A DNA stretch of 64,000 bases from Myxococcus virescens (GTDB lineage Bacteria; Myxococcota; Myxococcia; Myxococcales; Myxococcaceae), in NCBI RefSeq assembly GCF_900101905.1, contig NZ_FNAJ01000001.1, positions 992,001-1,056,000 of the forward strand, read 5' to 3'. A model generated the notes under the pieces. The model saw only the letters and a list, made by a program, of their open reading frames with translations, was not told the origin of the DNA and searched no databases. Positions 7,152 through 16,426 of the stretch are shown here, piece by piece. The position numbers and the translations under genes were made by a program. Positions within the stretch are counted from its first letter, which is position 1. Each line of letters starts with the position of its first letter.

Positions 7152-9542
7152 TCAGGTGGCCGGCGGAGGCGTGGCCGGCCGCTCCACGCGCGTCAGCAGG
7201 CCGGAGATTCCCTCGAAGGAGGCGTTGCCCACCTGGTGCAGGCCGAAGCCCCAGAGGAAGGCCGTCATGCCCGCGCCGAAACCGCCCCATGTGGGCGAGA
7301 AGACATTGAGCAACTGAAGCCCCAGCGCCACCGCCACCGTGGTGAGCAGCGCCAGCACGCCCAGCTCCACCAGCCACATGTGACGCGGCGACGGCAGCGG
7401 CATTCCCTCGAAGTCGCCCAACGCGGGCGCCCCTCCGGCGGGCGCCTCCGGCAGCGCGAGGATGCTTCCACCGCTGGGCGCGGTGGGAGGAGGCACGGAG
7501 GGCGCACCGTCGCCCCCGTCGTCCGACGCGAGCGATTCCAGGTGGAAGCTCTTCGCCATCCGCTGGGACTGGCTGGCGGAGACAAACCGGACGCGCGCCT
7601 CGCCGTACTTCCCCGCGGCCTCGTGCGACGACTCCGCCACCAGAAGACCCATGGCTTCGCGCAGGAGCACCTCCACCTCATCGAGCGCCTGCGTCTGCGC
7701 CTCGGACTCACTGACCTGCCGCGCCTCGTCCACCGCGCCGCGCAGCTCCACGATGAGCTGGCGCACATAGGCGGCATGCGCGCCCTGGTACATGCGGACG
7801 GCATCATCCACGCTGGTGTTCGCACGCTCGCGGGCTCTCTCCAGCAGTGTGTTCACCTGCCGGGTGAGGGCCTCCCACTCCTCCTCCGTGAAGCCTCGCG
7901 GCGGCGTGCGGGACGCCAGGGCCGCGGACAGCTCCTCGCAGAGGATGTCGAAGTACGAGCGGCGAGCGAACTCCAACTGGCGCCGGGCGGCGTCCAGCGC
8001 GCCCCGCGCCAGCTCCTCCCGCACGGTCGACAGCAGGGACAGCAGTTCGTACTTGAGCCGGAAGCCTAGCGAATCCTCACCGTGCTGCTCCACCAGCGTC
8101 CGCGCCTGACGGTCGATGTCCTGCAACCGCGCCTCCAGCCCGGCGCGCGCCAGTCCGTCCACGTCCAGCTCCCGCACCTTGGCGGCGAGGCGGTCCAGTT
8201 GCTCGGTAGCGGTGTCCTCTGCGCGCAGCGCGCCTTCCACTTCCGCCAGCAACTGGCTCGCCTGCTCCGGACGCAGCTCGGCCGGGAGCGCGTCCAGCTT
8301 GCGTGACGCGTCACACCACGCGCCATACAGCCGTAGACGAGGCTCCAGCGCGGTCAGGTCCCCGTCGCGCACGCGGATGCCTCGCACCGGCCGGCGAATC
8401 TCCGACGCGAGCCCGTCCACCTGGCCCAGCATCACCTGCCCCACCTCCCGCGCCCGGGCCCCCTGCCCGCTCACCACGGCCTGGAGCCGGCGGTGCAACT
8501 CCATGACCCGCTGCAAGCGCAGCGTCCGGGGCCGGATGCGCTGCGAGTACAGGCGCACACCGAACGACGACACGGCCCCCGCCGCGATGAGCAACGCGCC
8601 CCACAACCAGGGCGAGCTCACCCACAAGGTGAAGGGCTGCTCCACCGGCATGCCCGAGCGCACGGACAGGCGCACGGTGCCGGTGTACTCGCCCGGACCT
8701 TCCAGGCCCCGCAGGTTCAAGAGCAGCGCGCCGCTCCCATGCGCGCTCACGGGAATGCCGCCGTCCGCCGACGTGACATCCAGGTTGCCGCCATCCGGCT
8801 TCCCGCCCTCCAGGGCGAAGCGCACGCTCTGGAAGCGCGGCTGGACGAGGGCCGAGTCCATGTCCGGCGCCTTGCGCTGCAATTGCAGCAACTGGGGCAC
8901 CGACACGACCCCGCCCACGCCCGCCGTCTCCTTGAACGGCAGCCGCACGGTGGCGTCGATGGAGCTCCAGCCCCAGCCCGCGGACGTCACCGCTGGCGAC
9001 GTGGCGATGAACTGCACCGCGGGCACCGCCTGCACGCGCGTGACGATGAGCGCGGTGGTCTCCCGCCCTTGCGCGTGCACCAGCACCACGTGGCCCGTGT
9101 AGTCCCCCGTGACGGGCAGGCGCCCGGACAGCTCGACGTGGATGGGGCGCCGCGTGGAGATGGGCACCGTGGCGCCCCCGGCCTCTGCTTCCTTCACCAC
9201 GGCCTGCAGCGGCACCTGCACGCCGTCCTGGGACTGGAGCGGATCCACCAGCACCGTCACGCCGCCGGGCAGCTCGCCGTCCACACCTCTCGCCACGCCG
9301 CCGGCCACGGCCACGTCGCCGACCACCTCCGGCGCGCTCAGCAAATCCACGCGCAGCACGTGCCGGAAGTCCTCCGACGCGGTCCGCAGCTTCACCTCGT
9401 TGCTGGCGGAGGCGCCCGCCACGCGCAGCGAGGGCTCAGCGCCGGCCCTCCAGGGAAGGACGAGCAACAGGAGCAGGGCCGGAAGACGCACGAGCCCCCA
9501 CGCGGAGTGGGTGACGGCGGGACGGGTGCCAGCGGAACGCAT
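7152..9542 (-). CDS. large membrane protein: extracytoplasmic beta domains, membrane segment, long cytoplasmic helical region
   Basis: A 796-residue protein, not recognised as a named family. A signal sequence or first anchor at about 18-35 (LVRLPALLLLLVLPWRAG) precedes about 290 residues of beta-rich, probably Ig-like extracytoplasmic sequence with repeated forms such as TGDYTGHVVLVHAQ and GPGEYTGTVRLSV. A membrane helix at about 320-340 (PWLWGALLIAAGAVSSFGV) is followed by over 300 residues of Arg/Glu/Leu-rich helix with coiled-coil potential, a Pro/Gly-rich linker at about 680-715, and a C-terminal pair of hydrophobic segments (ELGVLALLTTVAVALGLQLL, GGFGAGMTAFLWGFGL). It begins 43 bp after the EAD1-protease gene on the same strand, so they probably form an operon. 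The layout suggests an envelope sensor or scaffold. Confidence 0.8.
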   Translation of the reverse strand: MRSAGTRPAVTHSAWGLVRLPALLLLLVLPWRAGAEPSLRVAGASASNEVKLRTASEDFRHVLRVDLLSAPEVVGDVAVAGGVARGVDGELPGGVTVLVDPLQSQDGVQVPLQAVVKEAEAGGATVPISTRRPIHVELSGRLPVTGDYTGHVVLVHAQGRETTALIVTRVQAVPAVQFIATSPAVTSAGWGWSSIDATVRLPFKETAGVGGVVSVPQLLQLQRKAPDMDSALVQPRFQSVRFALEGGKPDGGNLDVTSADGGIPVSAHGSGALLLNLRGLEGPGEYTGTVRLSVRSGMPVEQPFTLWVSSPWLWGALLIAAGAVSSFGVRLYSQRIRPRTLRLQRVMELHRRLQAVVSGQGARAREVGQVMLGQVDGLASEIRRPVRGIRVRDGDLTALEPRLRLYGAWCDASRKLDALPAELRPEQASQLLAEVEGALRAEDTATEQLDRLAAKVRELDVDGLARAGLEARLQDIDRQARTLVEQHGEDSLGFRLKYELLSLLSTVREELARGALDAARRQLEFARRSYFDILCEELSAALASRTPPRGFTEEEWEALTRQVNTLLERARERANTSVDDAVRMYQGAHAAYVRQLIVELRGAVDEARQVSESEAQTQALDEVEVLLREAMGLLVAESSHEAAGKYGEARVRFVSASQSQRMAKSFHLESLASDDGGDGAPSVPPPTAPSGGSILALPEAPAGGAPALGDFEGMPLPSPRHMWLVELGVLALLTTVAVALGLQLLNVFSPTWGGFGAGMTAFLWGFGLHQVGNASFEGISGLLTRVERPATPPPAT

Positions 9543-9585
9543 TCACTGACTGTATCAGGCGCCCCCCATGCCTCCACTTCGCGCC

Positions 9586-10623
9586 CTACCCCCACCCCAA
9601 CTGACTCAACATGCTCCCGGACAGGCTGCCGCGGATGGTGTCGATGGGGATGCCCTCGTTGTGTCCCACCGACACGGACGGGACGCGGGGCCCACCGCTG
9701 TGATGCAGCGCGGCCAGCCGCAGGTCCTGGGTGAAGCAGGGTGCCCCCGAGGAGCCCGGCCCCGTGCACGCGCGGTACGCCACGCGTGTGCGGCCCGGAT
9801 TGACGCCCAGGAACTCATCGAGCGCGACGCTCATCGGCTGGCCCGCCGGGTGTTGGACGATGAGCACCAGGCTGCCGGGCGTGAAGGACTCCCGTGAATC
9901 GGGCGGCTCCAGCCAGCCTCGGGGCTCCCCGTCGACCAGGTCCTCGCCGGGGACACCCGCCACCTCGAGGAAGGCGTAGTCCAGCTCGCCCGACGTGGCA
10001 TCGCGCGGACGCGGGTGCATCAGGTCCGCGGGGCTGTAAGGACTGCGCGCCAGACAGCGCGTCACGCGGTACACCGTCCCTGGATGTAGCAGCGTCCCGT
10101 CCTGGAGGACCTTGCGGCCGAAGCGCACCCGTAGAGACTCCAGCAGCCTGTTCTCGATGACGTGGAAATTGGTGAGCACGACGCTGGGGGACACCAGGAA
10201 GCCGGTGCCCAGCGCCGCGCCCACCTCCGGCTCCACGCGGCACACCTGCCGCTCGATGGAGCTCAGGCGCTTGCGCCAGTGCTCACGCTCGGCGTCCGCC
10301 CGGCCGCTGCCGAAGATGCGCTCCAGTCCGACACGGGGGATGCTGCGCTGGACGGACGCGAGGTACACCTGCACGAAGCGTTGGAGGCGAGGGTGTCGGG
10401 GCAGGGCCTGGTAGGCGCCGCGAATCAGCTCGCGCAGCCAGCCCTCCGCCTCCGCCATGTGGATGAGCGCGAAGACGCGCTCCCGCAGCCCACCGGAGAC
10501 GCCCAGCGCTTCCAAATCCCTGCGGCAGGTGGCGGCCACGACCCGGCGAAGGTGCTCCACCGAGGCAAACGCGCTCGTCAGCGCCCGCTGTAGCTCGTCC
10601 CTCTCCGCGCCGTCGAGCTCCAT
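9586..10623 (-). CDS. EAD1-like effector-associated domain fused to a trypsin-like serine protease
   Basis: 345 residues from the ATG at 10623; the open frame runs to 10770 but the upstream part has no domain character. Residues 1-90 form a small helical domain (LQRALTSAF, VFALIHMAEAEGWLREL, ALPRHPRLQRF) matching effector-associated domain 1, a death-fold-like adaptor of bacterial conflict systems. Residues about 130-340 are a trypsin-fold peptidase with a complete triad: His154 (TNFHVI), Asp215 (ELDYAFLE) and Ser292 (GPGSSGAP). There is no signal peptide or membrane segment, so it should be cytoplasmic. It is followed by the large membrane protein gene. By analogy with EAD-protease proteins it is likely a protease effector switched on through EAD-EAD contact; that is inference. 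Confidence 0.85.
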   Translation of the reverse strand: MELDGAERDELQRALTSAFASVEHLRRVVAATCRRDLEALGVSGGLRERVFALIHMAEAEGWLRELIRGAYQALPRHPRLQRFVQVYLASVQRSIPRVGLERIFGSGRADAEREHWRKRLSSIERQVCRVEPEVGAALGTGFLVSPSVVLTNFHVIENRLLESLRVRFGRKVLQDGTLLHPGTVYRVTRCLARSPYSPADLMHPRPRDATSGELDYAFLEVAGVPGEDLVDGEPRGWLEPPDSRESFTPGSLVLIVQHPAGQPMSVALDEFLGVNPGRTRVAYRACTGPGSSGAPCFTQDLRLAALHHSGGPRVPSVSVGHNEGIPIDTIRGSLSGSMLSQLGWG

Positions 10624-10775
10624 GCTTGCCACCCACGACGAAACAACCCTGGGAGCGGTTGCGACTCCGTGTTGCTGCTGGGAAATCTGTGCATCCCCTG
10701 CGTGGGTGCCCAGTTGGGAGCGCGGACTACATTTCTTGGAGGCCCGTGAAGTCACCACGAGTCGACACATAACGC

Positions 10776-10808
10776 GCCCCCCAGCGCCGGGGCAGTGGCC
10801 CGGGGGGC
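10776..10808 (-). terminator. possible terminator hairpin after the macroglobulin-like operon
   Basis: A 7-bp inverted repeat, GCCCCCC at 10776-10782 and GGGGGGC at 10802-10808, with further G/C pairing inside, lies 23 bp past the stop of the gene ending at 10831. A U-tract is absent or poor in the direction of transcription, so this is a weak call. The surrounding 10624-10830 gap should also hold the promoter of the EAD1-protease gene. Confidence 0.35.
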
Positions 10809-10830
10809 AGGAAGTGCCAGCGACTTCTCC

Positions 10831-13266
10831 TCAGCGTACGGCCCACGTAGCGGGGGGTACGTAGGACACCAGGTCAGGGCGCGACAGGGTCATCAGCGAC
10901 GACGCGCCTCCCTGGAGTGTGCCCGCCAGCGTCGGGATGACGCGGAAGCGCGCCTGGAAGGGCTCGCCCGGCCCTCGGGGATGAAGCCGCAGCGTCACCG
11001 CGCCATCCTCGCTCTGCCAGGACGCCACCTTCCCTTCGCGCACGAGCGCCTCCAGGCTGGCGGTGTCCACCTGCACGCCCGCGGGCAGCCCGTGGCGAAT
11101 CACCAGCGGCAGGCCCGACGGCGTGGAGGCCTGGAGCGTCACCTCCGACGGCTGCCCCACCTTCGCGTCCGAGGGCACCTGCACGGACAACTCCAGCCCG
11201 GCCTGTGCCTGCTGCGTCCACGGCACCGCGGCGCTCAACGCCAGCGCGAAGCCCAACCCGGGCACCGCGGGCTCCGCGCGCACCGTCCAGGTATGCGCGC
11301 CGCCGGAGCCCGGCGCCGCCGCCTCCAGCGACATCACCTCGCGCAGGGCCTTGGCGTCGAAGGTGCCCTCGGTGATGACCTGGCCGTCCCGCTCCAGCAC
11401 CACCCGCACCTGAGAGGGCAGCGGCTCGCGGAAGAGGGACACCACGGCCTGCAACGCCAGGCGGTTGGCGCGCCCGTTGCCCCAGCCATTCACCGGCTCG
11501 TAGCTGGCGAGCAACGCGGCGCCCAGGTCCGCCACGGGCGCCTTCGCGTCGCCCTCCAGGGCCAGCACGGCCAGCGCGGTGGCCTCGGCCTCCGTCGGCG
11601 TGCCGCCCGCGGCGTCCACCACGCCCTCCTCCACGGGCAGGAACGCGGCGCCCTCGTCGCGCCGCTGCACGGCGCCCCGCACCTGCTCGCGCAGCGAGTC
11701 TCGCAACGAGCCCGTCACCGCGCCGCTCGCCAGCAGCGCCGCCGCGGTGTAGCCATCCTTGACGTGCGCCCGGTTGCGCTCCAGCGCACCCGAGGCCCGC
11801 GCGGTGAAGAAGGCCGCGCGGCGCTTGCCCTCCGGCGTCACCGCCGCTGCGTTCACCGCGCGCGTGCAATCCGCGGTGGCCACCAGCAGCCGCTGGAGCG
11901 TCCAGCCGTTGCCGCCCTGGCAGGTGCCGTCCGGGAGCTGCGCCGCCGCCACCTGCGCGGCCAGCCGCTCGCCCAGGCGGGCCAGCACGGGGTTGTCCGG
12001 ATGCGCCAGCGCACCCTCCGCCAGCAGCGCCGCCGTGGCCACGTCCGGCGCCCGGCCCCACCGCAGCGCGCGCTGGGTCGCCCGCATCAGCCCCGCCCGT
12101 ACCGACTCCACGTCGACTTCACCGGGCTCCGGAGGCACGGGCGCCGTCAGCCGCTGCCCGGGCGTGCTCAGCGCCTTCAGCGCCTCCGCGGACCGCGTCT
12201 CGCCCAGCGCGCTCAGGAGCTCCGGCGCACGGCCTGCCAGCAGCAGCGAATAGCCCACGCCGGCCGCGTCCTCGCGCGCGCTCGCGTTCAGCAACTCCGA
12301 GCGCAGCACGCCCAGCCCGCCGGGGAACACCCGCACCCGGACGCGCTCGCTCCCCGGCTGCGCGTCCGCAGGCCCGGTGAGCGACAGCGAGCGCGGCGCC
12401 GCCAGCGTGCCACCGCGCGCCTCCACCACCGGCCGCCCCGTGGACCACACGGGGAAGTCCCGCACCACCGCGTCGGTGGCGCCCAGCGTCGCGCGCACCG
12501 CCACCTGCCCTGGCGTGGCCACCCGCACCGTCACGTACTCCACCACGCTGCCGCGCGCCGGAACGCGCACGGTGCGGCTGCCGCCCTCCACCAGCGCGCC
12601 TGGCACCTCCACCTTCAAGGGCGCCTCCACCGCCGCGTCCGTGGTGTTCATCACCTGCACCGGCATCCGCACGGCGTCGCCCGCGCGCAGGAAGGCCGGC
12701 AGCACCGGGTCCACGTACGTGGGCAGCGTGCCCGTGAAGGACGTCACCGCGCCGGACTGCGCGCCCGAACGCGAGTGCGCCAGCGCCAGCACCCGCCACT
12801 GCGTGAGGCGGTCCGGCACGCGCACCGGCACCGTCGCCGCGCCGGACGCGTCCGTCACCACCAGGGGCTCGAAGAGGAACGTCTCCGGGAACCAGGCACG
12901 GCTGGGCGTGGCGTCCGCCTCCGCGCCGCCCCCGCCCTTGCGTGCATCATCCTTGACCACGACGGCGCGGGCACTGCGGGGCTCGTTCGCGAATCCGAGC
13001 CCCCCCTCTATCCCCCCGAACGCCATCTCCGCCTCCGCCATGACCGGCGGGGGGGCCAGCACCGCTTGCACCTCGTCGAACTCGGAGTTCTGTCCACCAA
13101 AGGTGCGGAGGCTCTTCGACGCCTGGGGCTCGGGCGCCCCCGCCAGTGCCTCAGCGGATGCGCCGAACAGGCGCCGCACGTTGTCACCGAAGAGCGCCAC
13201 GAACATGACCAGTCCCACCAGGCTCGCCAGGGAGCACCCCACCCCGGCGAAGAACGAGCGATTCAT
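10831..13266 (-). CDS. alpha-2-macroglobulin-like protein, C-terminal half as a separate anchored polypeptide
   Basis: About 811 residues from the ATG at 13266, which overlaps the TGA of the upstream gene in ATGA. Residues about 3-25 (FFAGVGCSLASLVGLVMFVA) form a signal anchor. At about 140-200 comes the A2M-domain signature (RAWFPETFLFEPLVV, VPDRLTQWRVLALAHSR). The helical region that in true macroglobulins carries the thioester (CGEQ or CxEQ) is present but has no such motif, so it cannot form the covalent trap. The C-terminus resembles a receptor-binding-type beta domain. It pairs with the preceding gene (13263-16346), which supplies the N-terminal MG domains. Its own anchor argues for a real two-subunit design rather than a frameshifted gene. 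Confidence 0.85.
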   Translation of the reverse strand: MNRSFFAGVGCSLASLVGLVMFVALFGDNVRRLFGASAEALAGAPEPQASKSLRTFGGQNSEFDEVQAVLAPPPVMAEAEMAFGGIEGGLGFANEPRSARAVVVKDDARKGGGGAEADATPSRAWFPETFLFEPLVVTDASGAATVPVRVPDRLTQWRVLALAHSRSGAQSGAVTSFTGTLPTYVDPVLPAFLRAGDAVRMPVQVMNTTDAAVEAPLKVEVPGALVEGGSRTVRVPARGSVVEYVTVRVATPGQVAVRATLGATDAVVRDFPVWSTGRPVVEARGGTLAAPRSLSLTGPADAQPGSERVRVRVFPGGLGVLRSELLNASAREDAAGVGYSLLLAGRAPELLSALGETRSAEALKALSTPGQRLTAPVPPEPGEVDVESVRAGLMRATQRALRWGRAPDVATAALLAEGALAHPDNPVLARLGERLAAQVAAAQLPDGTCQGGNGWTLQRLLVATADCTRAVNAAAVTPEGKRRAAFFTARASGALERNRAHVKDGYTAAALLASGAVTGSLRDSLREQVRGAVQRRDEGAAFLPVEEGVVDAAGGTPTEAEATALAVLALEGDAKAPVADLGAALLASYEPVNGWGNGRANRLALQAVVSLFREPLPSQVRVVLERDGQVITEGTFDAKALREVMSLEAAAPGSGGAHTWTVRAEPAVPGLGFALALSAAVPWTQQAQAGLELSVQVPSDAKVGQPSEVTLQASTPSGLPLVIRHGLPAGVQVDTASLEALVREGKVASWQSEDGAVTLRLHPRGPGEPFQARFRVIPTLAGTLQGGASSLMTLSRPDLVSYVPPATWAVR

Positions 13267-16200
13267 GGCGCCTCCCGGGCAACCCAAGCGTTCCAGTTCT
13301 CCACGTCCTCCGGCAGCCGCGTGCCGCTGGACACCACCGCCCGCGGGTCGGTGAGCGCCAGCAGGTCCACGGGCAGCCGCGACAGCTTCAACCGGCGGCC
13401 AAAGGCATCCGTCACCTTGTCACCTCGCTTCTCACACGCCGCCAGCGCGCCCTCCCACAGCCGGGCCATGCCCGCCGGGTCCAGCGTCTGCCCCTGCGGC
13501 GCCTTCTCCTCCCAGGCGCGCACCTGCGCGTGCAGCTCCGCCAGCACCGCGTAGAAGGGTTCGGTCAGCTCCGACTCCGGCTCGAAGGCCGTCACCGCGT
13601 TCACCGTCACGCGGGGCTCCGTGTGCTCGCGCCGAGGCACATCGCTCACCCGCAGCACCGCCGCCGACGCCGCGTTGGCCCCGCGGATGCGGCCCATGGC
13701 CAGCGCCTGACCGTCCAGGACACCGAAGGCCGGCGAGGCCACCGTGGGCACCGGCCGCAGCTGCCCCAGCGCGTCCGGCCCTGGCAGCGGCGCCAGCTGC
13801 GCCAACGTCTCATCCACGCCGAAGAGGCCCACCGCCGCCGGACCGTCCTGGCCATCCACCCGCGTCTGCAATTGGAGCCGGGCCAGCTCTCCGGGAGCGT
13901 AGCGCTGCTTGTCCGGCGTCACCTCCACGGAGAGCTGCGCGCGCGGCGCCACGTACACCCGGCCCTGCGCGCCCTCCCAGTACGTCATCGCCCAGCCCTC
14001 GAAGTCCTCGGGCAGCTTGAAGCGGACCGAGCGCGTCGCCTTGTCCACCTTCTCTTCCATTCGTTGGTTGCCCGCCTGGAGCACCAGGGTCTCGGGCAGC
14101 GGGCCCTCGAACTGGGGGCCGCGCATCAGCTCGATGCGGACCTCCTCGCCGCCGCGCGCCAGCACGGGCGTGGCGCGCAGGCGCGTGGGTGGTACCTCCG
14201 CCGGACGCAGCACCAGCTTCGTTTCGCCCACGGCCTCTCCCCCCTGCGTGCCGCTCACCTTCAGCTCGTAGCCCAGGAAGGTGGTGGCCTGGGAAACGGC
14301 CTGGCGCCCCTTCTCACCCGACAGACGGGCGGTGAGGTGCGCCACGCCCAGGGCGTTGTGCGGATACTCGGGCTCGGACATCCGGATACGCGTGAAGCGC
14401 TCCTGGATGCAGGGCAGGACGGACGCGGCCAACGCGTTCGACTGCTTCGGCAGCATCACCCACGTCAGCGACTCCAGGCCCCGCTTCCCCAGCCGCCAGC
14501 TCAACGCCGCGGGCAGCGGAGCGTCCATGCTCAGGTCCCGAGGCAGACACGCGCGCGCATCGAGAGCCGCGTCGTCCAGCGCGGCCACCAGCGTCTCAGG
14601 GGCGCCAATGGCCGCCTCCACCTCCACTGCCAACTCCGGCAGGCCTGGGTCCATGATGCCCAGGCGCACCTGGAAGACCCGCTCACGCCCGGCGGGAAGC
14701 ACGCGGGTGCGCAACGCCGAGGCCACGCAGGCGGGCAGTGCGCCCTCTCCAGAGACCACGTCCACCACCGCGCCCGCGGCGCTCACGCGCAGGCCGAGCG
14801 CGACTTCCACCTCTCCATCCTCACGCGTCACGAAGCGCGCACAGGGTTCGAGCGCGGGCAACGCCTTCTCCAGCGCGAGCAGGTCCTCGAGCGAGGCCTC
14901 CGTCTCCGGCGCCAGCAGGTTGCGCGTCTGGCCCAGCCTCACCGTGGGCTTGGGCGGCGGCGGGCGCACGGGCATGGGCGGCACCACGACGTTGACGGGA
15001 GGCCCGGGGTCGAGCTGGAAGACGGCCACGCCGTCCTCGTCCGTCATCGCGCGCACGCCTTCGTCGCGCGGGTCCCAGGCGCGCTTCACCGTCAGCTCCG
15101 TACCCGGCAGCACCTGCCCCGCGGCCGTCGTCGCGCGCACGTAGACGCGGTTGTTGAAGCCCGGCGCCAGTCCGCCCTCCACCTCCGTCACCGCCGACAC
15201 CTGCAGCGCGTCCTCGGATAGCAGCAGCGACACGCCGCCTTCGATGCGGTCTCCCGCCGCGTCCCGCGCCACCAGACGCGCCACCAACTGGGCCTGTCCG
15301 CGCAGGTCCATGGGCACGCGCGGCAGCGACAGGCGGAAGCGCCCCGCGGCGTCGGTGCGCGCGCGGTCCGGCAGGCCTCCCGCCTGCCACTCCGTGGGCG
15401 CGGGCCAGTCACCGTGGATGTTCCACGTCAGGCCCACCTCCACGTCGGCCACTGGCGCGCCCGAGGCATACGTCACCTGCCCATCCACCACCGGCACCTC
15501 GTCCGCGCGCCAGAAGGGCCGGGCGCTGCGCGCCTCCACGCGGAAGCGCGGCAGGGTGAAGGGCTTCACCTCGAAGGACGCCGAGGCCTGCGCTCCGCCG
15601 CTCACCCAGCTCACCGTCCAGCTTCCTTGCGGCGCGCCCCGGTCCAGCGGGAAGCGCCCGGCCACCACACCCCAGGGCCCGGCCGGCGCGCGCTCCTCCA
15701 GCACCACTTCGCCGGTGGAATCCCGCACCACCCACGTCCCCGGCCGCCCATCCAACGGCGCCAGGTCCTTGGCCCTCAGCACCACCGCGCGGAAGAGGAC
15801 CTCGTGGCCCGGCTCGTACAGGGGCCGATCCGTCAACACATGCGCCAGGGCATTGGCATACAGCGGCAGCGGCGCGTCCACGGTGTCCGTGCCCAGCGGC
15901 GAGGTGACGCGGGCCCGAAGCTGGTAGTCACCGTCCGGTACCTCCGGCAGCGCCACGCGGGCCGCCAGCCCCCGGTCGTCCAGGGTGGGCATCCACTCCG
16001 TCCCCTTCGACAGCGGAAGCGGCGTCTCCTTCCCTTCCCCGTCCACCAGGAACACGGCGGCCGTGCCCTTCGTCACCGGAGCCTTCATCATCTGGCCGGA
16101 TTCCGGGTGCGGCGCCAGCGCATGCGTCATGACCACCACCTGGCCCGTGTCGCCACGCGCCAGGCCGGAGCCATGGACCTCCACCACCTGGCGGAACTGT

Positions 16201-16346
16201 CCGTCCGGACAGCTCGGCACCTTCACTCCTCGCAGGACCCAGGCGGAAAGGCAGACGTCCCAGGAGGCAAAGGCTATCGCGCCCCCCACGAGCAACGCAG
16301 CCAGTCCTCCCCCCAGCAGCCGGCGGCGCCGGAAGCGGATTGTCAT
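13263..16346 (-). CDS. alpha-2-macroglobulin-like protein, N-terminal MG-domain half
   Basis: About 1027 residues from the ATG at 16346, which has a GGGGAGA ribosome binding site just upstream; an in-frame start at 16367 is less likely. A membrane anchor occupies about 8-30 (LGGGLAALLVGGAIAFASW). Tandem MG beta domains follow, including the MG2 signature at about 175-200 (AHVLTDRPLYEPGHEVLFRAVV) and macroglobulin-like strands such as SFEVKPFTLPRFRVEA. A middle section of about 140 residues is atypical, with paired cysteines (LEPCARFVTRED, LPACVASAL). The gene ends at 13263, sharing four bases with the next gene. Bacterial macroglobulin-like proteins usually guard the periplasm or trap proteases; role here is inferred. 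Confidence 0.87.
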   Translation of the reverse strand: MTIRFRRRRLLGGGLAALLVGGAIAFASWDVCLSAWVLRGVKVPSCPDGQFRQVVEVHGSGLARGDTGQVVVMTHALAPHPESGQMMKAPVTKGTAAVFLVDGEGKETPLPLSKGTEWMPTLDDRGLAARVALPEVPDGDYQLRARVTSPLGTDTVDAPLPLYANALAHVLTDRPLYEPGHEVLFRAVVLRAKDLAPLDGRPGTWVVRDSTGEVVLEERAPAGPWGVVAGRFPLDRGAPQGSWTVSWVSGGAQASASFEVKPFTLPRFRVEARSARPFWRADEVPVVDGQVTYASGAPVADVEVGLTWNIHGDWPAPTEWQAGGLPDRARTDAAGRFRLSLPRVPMDLRGQAQLVARLVARDAAGDRIEGGVSLLLSEDALQVSAVTEVEGGLAPGFNNRVYVRATTAAGQVLPGTELTVKRAWDPRDEGVRAMTDEDGVAVFQLDPGPPVNVVVPPMPVRPPPPKPTVRLGQTRNLLAPETEASLEDLLALEKALPALEPCARFVTREDGEVEVALGLRVSAAGAVVDVVSGEGALPACVASALRTRVLPAGRERVFQVRLGIMDPGLPELAVEVEAAIGAPETLVAALDDAALDARACLPRDLSMDAPLPAALSWRLGKRGLESLTWVMLPKQSNALAASVLPCIQERFTRIRMSEPEYPHNALGVAHLTARLSGEKGRQAVSQATTFLGYELKVSGTQGGEAVGETKLVLRPAEVPPTRLRATPVLARGGEEVRIELMRGPQFEGPLPETLVLQAGNQRMEEKVDKATRSVRFKLPEDFEGWAMTYWEGAQGRVYVAPRAQLSVEVTPDKQRYAPGELARLQLQTRVDGQDGPAAVGLFGVDETLAQLAPLPGPDALGQLRPVPTVASPAFGVLDGQALAMGRIRGANAASAAVLRVSDVPRREHTEPRVTVNAVTAFEPESELTEPFYAVLAELHAQVRAWEEKAPQGQTLDPAGMARLWEGALAACEKRGDKVTDAFGRRLKLSRLPVDLLALTDPRAVVSSGTRLPEDVENWNAWVAREAP

Positions 16347-16426
16347 CGGTTCTCCCCTTCCCTCCACTCTATGCCGGGAGGCAGGGGCCCTGACGAGTCC
16401 CCCCGTTCTTCGCGTGGCTCGAGACG

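Noticed and set aside
10795..13554. 919-codon open frame on the plus strand
   Set aside because: Antisense shadow of the alpha-2-macroglobulin-like gene; no recognisable protein features.
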